From Bacteroidales bacterium (GTDB taxonomy: Bacteria; Bacteroidota; Bacteroidia; Bacteroidales; UBA932): a stretch of 11,364 nucleotides of DNA. This document shows positions 7,336 to 11,364 of the stretch, one piece after another. The notes beneath the pieces are model-generated. The model was not told where the DNA came from. It did no database searches and worked only from the letters and a program-made list of their open reading frames with translations. The first letter of the stretch is position 1. Every line of letters begins with the position of its first letter. The position numbers were made by a program, and so were the translations under genes. The stretch spans positions 1 to 11,364 of the forward strand of contig JAHDRO010000347.1 of assembly GCA_018433265.1 (NCBI GenBank), in the 5' to 3' direction.

Positions 7336-10300
7336 CTTGGAAGAGATACGCTTAAAAGCTGCCACAAAAATTCTCCCCGACAAGCCTTATATTGCTGTAG
7401 GTATGGGGACTTGCGGCATAGGCAGAGGAGCTGAAGTCCTCTACGACAGTTTTCAGCGTATAATTAACGAACGAAAACTAGACATTATCCTCAAAAAAAC
7501 AGGATGCTTCGGTTTTTGCGCCGAAGAACCATTAGTCAACATTTACATACCTGGAAAACCACTCGTCATATTGCACAGACTGGCCGAGGTAGATGTAATT
7601 CCAGTCGTTTCTGCCATTCAGAAAGGCTTGATGCCTTTCAGAAACGTGCTTTGCCGCATAGAAGACTGGGATTTTATTACAGGGAAATTTGAATTTGGCA
7701 AGGGGTTGACTGAACATCCTCTTTGGAATGAAATTCCATTTTTCAAATGGCAAAAGAAAATCGTGCTTCGCAACTGTGGACTGATAGTGCCCGATGATAT
7801 TGAAGAGTATATTGGAGTTGGTGGATACTTTCCTTTATATAGCGTTCTTACGGGTAAATCTCCACAGGAAGTCATAGATGAGGTTAAACTCTCCAAACTG
7901 CGTGGACGTGGTGGAGCAGGATTCCCTACAGGTCAAAAATGGGAACTAATGGCCAAAGTCAAAGCTGATCAAAAATATGTCATATGCAATGCCGATGAGG
8001 GAGACCCCGGAGCATTCATGAATAGAAACGAAATAGAGAGTGACCCGTTTATGTTGTTGGAAGGCATGACTATAGGCGCTTATGCCATGGATGCATCGAA
8101 AGGCGTTGTATACATAAGGGCAGAGTACCCACTTGCAGTAAGACGCCTCAAGGGAGCTATTGAGCAGGCAAAATCTCTGGGATTGCTTGGTGAAAACATA
8201 TTGGGAAGTGGATTTAATTTTGATATTGATATTGTTGAGGGAGCTGGAGCTTTCGTGTGCGGTGAAGAGACTGCTCTTATTAAAAGTATTGAAGGCAAAG
8301 CAGGAAGACCAGTCCCAAGACCTCCTTATCCGGCTGTTAAAGGTCTGTTTGACTACCCTACAAATATCAATAATGTTGAAACATGGTGCAATATACCTGT
8401 CGTCATGTCCAAAGGAGCCTCCTGGTTTACAGAAACCGGGACTGACAAAAGCGCGGGAACTAAAGTATTCTCTCTGGTAGGGAAAGTCAAAAATACCGGT
8501 TTAGTAGAATTGCCTCTCGGTTCTACTCTTGAAACAATTGTGTTCAGAATTGGAGAGGGAAGTGGTTCACAAAAGAGAGTGAAGGCTGTTCAAACAGGCG
8601 GCCCATCCGGAGGATGCATACCTGTGGACTACATGAAGACTCCTGTTGACTATGAATCTCTAAATGCTCTAGGAGCCATTATGGGATCAGGAGGAATGGT
8701 GGTTATGGACCAGGATAATTGTATGGTTGATGTTGCAAGATACTTCACTGAGTTTTCAAATTCCGAATCCTGTGGAAAATGTACACCTTGTAGAGAAGGG
8801 CTTGCACAGACACTTGAAATTATTAAAAAATTTACAAGTGGCAAAGCGCAGGAGGAGGATATAAAAACATTGGAGGAGCTCGGACAAGTGATTAAAGCTA
8901 CAGCTCTTTGTGGCCTTGGACAAACAGCTCCCAACCCTGTACTTACTACTCTGAGATACTTCAGGGATGAGTACGACCATCATATGATTGAAAAGAAATG
9001 CGAGCCTGGTATTTGCCAGGATCTATTTACTGCTCTTTGTGAAAACAGCTGTCCGATGCATATGAATATCCCCCGTTATCTCCAGCTGCTTAAAGAAAAT
9101 AAGCTTGAAGATGCATTTGAATCATCATTAAGAGACAACCCTCTGCCTTCAACAATTGGGCGTATCTGTCACTTCCACTGTCAAATGAAATGCCGCAGAG
9201 AGGGAATAGATGCACCTGTATCACAGGGCGAAATTCACAGATATATATCTGATACTGTCTATGCCAAAGAAAGTTATAGGAAAATTTATGACAGACTGAT
9301 TAGCGAAAAGATGCCACCAACTCACAAGAAAATTGCAATTGTGGGAGGAGGACCTGCAGGATTGACTGCAGCATACTATCTTGTTAGACTCGGACATGAC
9401 GTAACAATTTATGATTCTGAATCTGAAGCAGGAGGTATTCTCAGATGGGGTATTCCAAAATACAGGCTTCCTCTCGATATTCTTCAAAGAGAGATTGATT
9501 TCATAAAAGAGCTTGGTGTTAAATTTGTCATGAATACATGTGTGGGAAAGGATATCTCACTTGAACAGTTAGAACACGACAATCATGTGGTCATTCTTGC
9601 TGTTGGAGCTCAAAAGGACACTGAATTGCAGATACCTGGTTGCAATCTTAATGGGGTTATCTCTGGTATGGATTTTCTTAAAGAAATAGCTCATGAGAAA
9701 AAACCCGAAATAGGGCATCATGTAGTAATTGTCGGTGCCGGCAATGTAGCCATAGACGCAGCTCGTACAGCCTTGAGATTAGGTTCCGAGGTTACAGTTG
9801 TCTATCGGAGATTGAAAGCTGATATGCCTGCCAATAAGGATGAGATCAAGGAAGCTGAGAACGAGGGCGTTAATTTCTTGTTCCTCTGCAATCCTGAAGA
9901 GATACTTGCAGACGCAAATGACAAAGTTAGAGGTGTCAGACTTATGAAAATGGCTTGTGGAGAGGTAGATCTTTCTAACAGACGCAAACCTGTCCCTACA
10001 GGAGAATTCTTCACGCTCGACTGCGACAATGTTATTATGGCCATTGGAGAAGAAGTTGATGCTGAATTTGCAAAAGAATATGGTATAAACCTTAAAAGCA
10101 ATGGAAATATTCTGGTTGACCATTTCACTCATGAAACCAATCATCCTAAATTCTATGCAATAGGCGATGCAATCACAGGACCTGCCACTGCGGCTGAGGC
10201 CATGGGAATCGCCAAGAAAGCTGCAGAAGTGATTGATCTTAAGTTGATGGATAAGAACCGCTTCCACAAACTCTTCAGAGAATTTGAATACAGTAATGAG

Positions 10301-10477
10301 GTTCCGCTCAAGCCCGAAGGAGGAAACCGTCATTATTCAGTTAAGCTGCCTTTAGAAGAGCGTATTGGTAATTTTAAAGAAATAAGTTTGGGTTATACAC
10401 CTGCCCAGGCATATGCTGAGGCAGCAAGATGTCGTAGATGTGATGTTCGCACTACCGTCAAAAGAGAGGAGGAATAA
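7313..10477 (+). CDS. hydB: Fused HydB/NuoF-type FMN subunit and GltD/NfnB-like FAD-NAD(P)H oxidoreductase
   Basis: 1054 residues, about twice the length of an ordinary NuoF. (1) Residues ~1-110: thioredoxin-like [2Fe-2S] domain of the HndB/HydB kind, with Cys34 in GTCGIGRG and Cys65/Cys69 in CFGFC. (2) ~150-550: NuoF core with the glycine-rich RGRGGAGFPTG from 197, FMN-site CNADEGDPG from 225, and the [4Fe-4S] ligands Cys487, Cys490, Cys493 and Cys533. (3) ~556-635: a junction with His556/His557, Cys563 and Cys568, then cysteine motifs of the GltD N-terminal domain (Cys576, Cys580, Cys619, Cys623, Cys627) likely holding [4Fe-4S] clusters. (4) ~673-1010: FAD Rossmann motif VGGGPAG from 677 and second nucleotide motif VGAGNVAIDAAR from 807; Arg832/Arg833 after VVY are where GltD-type enzymes bind the NADPH phosphate. 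(5) Near the C-terminus, Cys1040/Cys1043 in ARCRRCD. One unbroken frame covers all of it. The predicted role is to join NADH, NADPH and iron-sulfur electron flow to HydA. Domains are certain; the coupled reaction is inferred. Confidence 0.9.
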   Translation: MRISNYADLEEIRLKAATKILPDKPYIAVGMGTCGIGRGAEVLYDSFQRIINERKLDIILKKTGCFGFCAEEPLVNIYIPGKPLVILHRLAEVDVIPVVSAIQKGLMPFRNVLCRIEDWDFITGKFEFGKGLTEHPLWNEIPFFKWQKKIVLRNCGLIVPDDIEEYIGVGGYFPLYSVLTGKSPQEVIDEVKLSKLRGRGGAGFPTGQKWELMAKVKADQKYVICNADEGDPGAFMNRNEIESDPFMLLEGMTIGAYAMDASKGVVYIRAEYPLAVRRLKGAIEQAKSLGLLGENILGSGFNFDIDIVEGAGAFVCGEETALIKSIEGKAGRPVPRPPYPAVKGLFDYPTNINNVETWCNIPVVMSKGASWFTETGTDKSAGTKVFSLVGKVKNTGLVELPLGSTLETIVFRIGEGSGSQKRVKAVQTGGPSGGCIPVDYMKTPVDYESLNALGAIMGSGGMVVMDQDNCMVDVARYFTEFSNSESCGKCTPCREGLAQTLEIIKKFTSGKAQEEDIKTLEELGQVIKATALCGLGQTAPNPVLTTLRYFRDEYDHHMIEKKCEPGICQDLFTALCENSCPMHMNIPRYLQLLKENKLEDAFESSLRDNPLPSTIGRICHFHCQMKCRREGIDAPVSQGEIHRYISDTVYAKESYRKIYDRLISEKMPPTHKKIAIVGGGPAGLTAAYYLVRLGHDVTIYDSESEAGGILRWGIPKYRLPLDILQREIDFIKELGVKFVMNTCVGKDISLEQLEHDNHVVILAVGAQKDTELQIPGCNLNGVISGMDFLKEIAHEKKPEIGHHVVIVGAGNVAIDAARTALRLGSEVTVVYRRLKADMPANKDEIKEAENEGVNFLFLCNPEEILADANDKVRGVRLMKMACGEVDLSNRRKPVPTGEFFTLDCDNVIMAIGEEVDAEFAKEYGINLKSNGNILVDHFTHETNHPKFYAIGDAITGPATAAEAMGIAKKAAEVIDLKLMDKNRFHKLFREFEYSNEVPLKPEGGNRHYSVKLPLEERIGNFKEISLGYTPAQAYAEAARCRRCDVRTTVKREEE
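10467..10472 (+). promoter_or_regulatory. Consensus Shine-Dalgarno site for hydA
   Basis: AGGAGG ends seven bases before the ATG at 10480, within the last codons of the upstream gene. Such a full-strength site is uncommon in Bacteroidetes and fixes the hydA start. It is much stronger than the leader of the first gene of the operon. Confidence 0.6.
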
Positions 10478-10479
10478 TT

Positions 10480-11364
10480 ATGGAAAACAATAAAGTTAAT
10501 ATTACAGTGGACGGCAGAGAATATCAGGTTCCGGCCGGAGCCACTATTCTTGAAGCATGCAGAGAAATTGGCATTCAGATTCCGTCTCTCTGTTATATGA
10601 AGGACGTGTCTCACAACGCCTCATGCTCCATATGTGTTGTCGAGGTTAAAGGAGCTAAAACTCTTGTAAGATCTTGCATCAGTACAGTTGCCGAAGGTAT
10701 GGATATAAAAACACACTCTACTCTTGTAGACCAGGCTCGGAAAATAAATCTTGAGCTTATTCTAGCCAACCATCCTAAAGATTGTCTTATATGTGAGAGA
10801 AATGGAAACTGTGAGCTACAGGATTTGACGTCAATAATAGGGATAAAGGAGACTCCTTTTTTAAAAACCAAAACGGCCGCTAAGGTTGACGATACCTCAC
10901 TTTCACTACTTAGAACGCCTGAAAAGTGTATTCTTTGCGGAAGATGTGTGGCAGTATGTGCTGAAGTTCAGACAGTTAATGCGATAAATTTTACAGGTAG
11001 AGGATTAAAAACCAAAGTCTCTACATATCTCGACAAGGGACTTGGCAATGTTGCCTGCACAAATTGCGGACAATGTGCTTTGGTCTGCCCAACTGCAGCA
11101 ATCACCGAAAGGGATGAGTCAAGAAATGTTTTCAATGAAATATACAACAAGGATAAATTTGTCGTTGTTCAGACTGCACCTGCAATACGTGTTGGCATCG
11201 GAGAAGCAATGGGCATGGAATATGGCGCCCTTGTTACCGGTAAAATGGTGGCAGCTTTAAGAAGAGTGGGATTTGACAAAGTTTTCGATACTCAGTTTGC
11301 TGCTGACCTCACAATAATGGAGGAAGGATATGAACTTATTGAAAGAATCAAAAATAATGGAGCC
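10480..11364 (+). CDS. hydA: [FeFe]-hydrogenase catalytic subunit HydA, N-terminal half
   Basis: 295 codons are visible; the frame is open to the window edge and the rest lies beyond. (1) Residues ~1-80: plant-type [2Fe-2S] domain with Cys38, Cys49, Cys52 and Cys66. (2) His98, Cys102, Cys105 and Cys111: the His/Cys-ligated [4Fe-4S] cluster also found in NuoG. (3) ~147-208: two [4Fe-4S] clusters of ferredoxin type, Cys150/153/156/160 and Cys193/196/199/203. (4) From ~227: start of the H-cluster domain, with TAPAIRVGIGE and FDTQFAADLTIMEE, the latter diagnostic for [FeFe]-hydrogenases. The H-cluster cysteines themselves lie past the window, so activity cannot be confirmed. The layout matches the modular group A enzymes of multimeric NAD(P)-linked hydrogenases, which evolve or oxidise H2 in the cytoplasm; no signal peptide is present. 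The ATG follows the preceding stop by two bases. NuoG is the main alternative, but the H-domain motifs argue against it. Confidence 0.93.
   Translation, partial: MENNKVNITVDGREYQVPAGATILEACREIGIQIPSLCYMKDVSHNASCSICVVEVKGAKTLVRSCISTVAEGMDIKTHSTLVDQARKINLELILANHPKDCLICERNGNCELQDLTSIIGIKETPFLKTKTAAKVDDTSLSLLRTPEKCILCGRCVAVCAEVQTVNAINFTGRGLKTKVSTYLDKGLGNVACTNCGQCALVCPTAAITERDESRNVFNEIYNKDKFVVVQTAPAIRVGIGEAMGMEYGALVTGKMVAALRRVGFDKVFDTQFAADLTIMEEGYELIERIKNNGA

Noticed and set aside
7629..7650. Short inverted repeat GAAAGGC/GCCTTTC within the flavoprotein gene
   Set aside because: The arms are only 7 bp within coding sequence, with no T-run, and such short pairs are expected by chance.
9779..10333. 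184-codon open frame on the minus strand
   Set aside because: It lies wholly opposite the GltD-like part of the fused flavoprotein, has no recognisable domain, and is an antisense shadow of a conserved gene.
6799..10477. Respiratory complex I (nuoEF) locus
   Set aside because: No membrane Nuo subunits are present, the NuoF-like protein carries an extra HndB-like domain and a GltD module, and the next gene has [FeFe]-hydrogenase H-domain motifs, not those of NuoG.

Overview
The window reads as a low-GC member of the Bacteroidetes, probably Bacteroidales. The evidence is an ECF sigma factor/FecR anti-sigma pair of the Bacteroides type, STN and carboxypeptidase-regulatory-like domains on exported proteins, TAnnTTTG-like promoter boxes, and mostly Shine-Dalgarno-poor starts. 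The GC content and the fermentative hydrogenase genes would suit an anaerobic relative of Dysgonomonas, Fermentimonas or Proteiniphilum. That placement is a guess from style, not from a marker gene.

Left part (1-2403, + strand): the 3' 800 codons of a large S9 (prolyl oligopeptidase-type) serine peptidase whose start lies before the window. It converges on the next block with only two bases between the stop codons.

Middle part (2406-6658, all - strand): read in the direction of transcription, this is an exported protein with a carboxypeptidase-regulatory-like domain (6658-5384), an ECF sigma-70 factor (5336-4797), a FecR-type membrane anti-sigma factor (4791-3940), and a second exported protein (3947-2406). 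The second exported protein is a paralogue of the first, but carries an added N-terminal STN signalling domain. In classical systems of this kind the STN domain sits on a TonB-dependent outer-membrane receptor. Here no plug or beta-barrel is present, so the STN protein looks like a barrel-less partner for FecR.

Right part (6799-11364, + strand): a divergently transcribed operon for a soluble, multi-subunit [FeFe]-hydrogenase. It encodes a NuoE/HydC-like [2Fe-2S] subunit, a 1054-residue flavoprotein and the N-terminal half of HydA. The flavoprotein fuses an HndB/HydB-like thioredoxin-fold domain, a NuoF-type FMN/NADH module and a complete GltD/NfnB-like FAD/NAD(P)H module. The fusion combines parts that are separate subunits in Sporomusa-type (StnABC) transhydrogenases, and it is followed by a hydrogenase. 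A complex able to connect NADH, NADPH and H2 (and possibly ferredoxin) in one machine is the most interesting prospect here.

The 140-base divergent region 6659-6798 holds the control signals for both the hydrogenase operon and the signalling block. There is no gene-free stretch longer than 300 bases. No tRNA, rRNA, insertion sequence or CRISPR array was seen.
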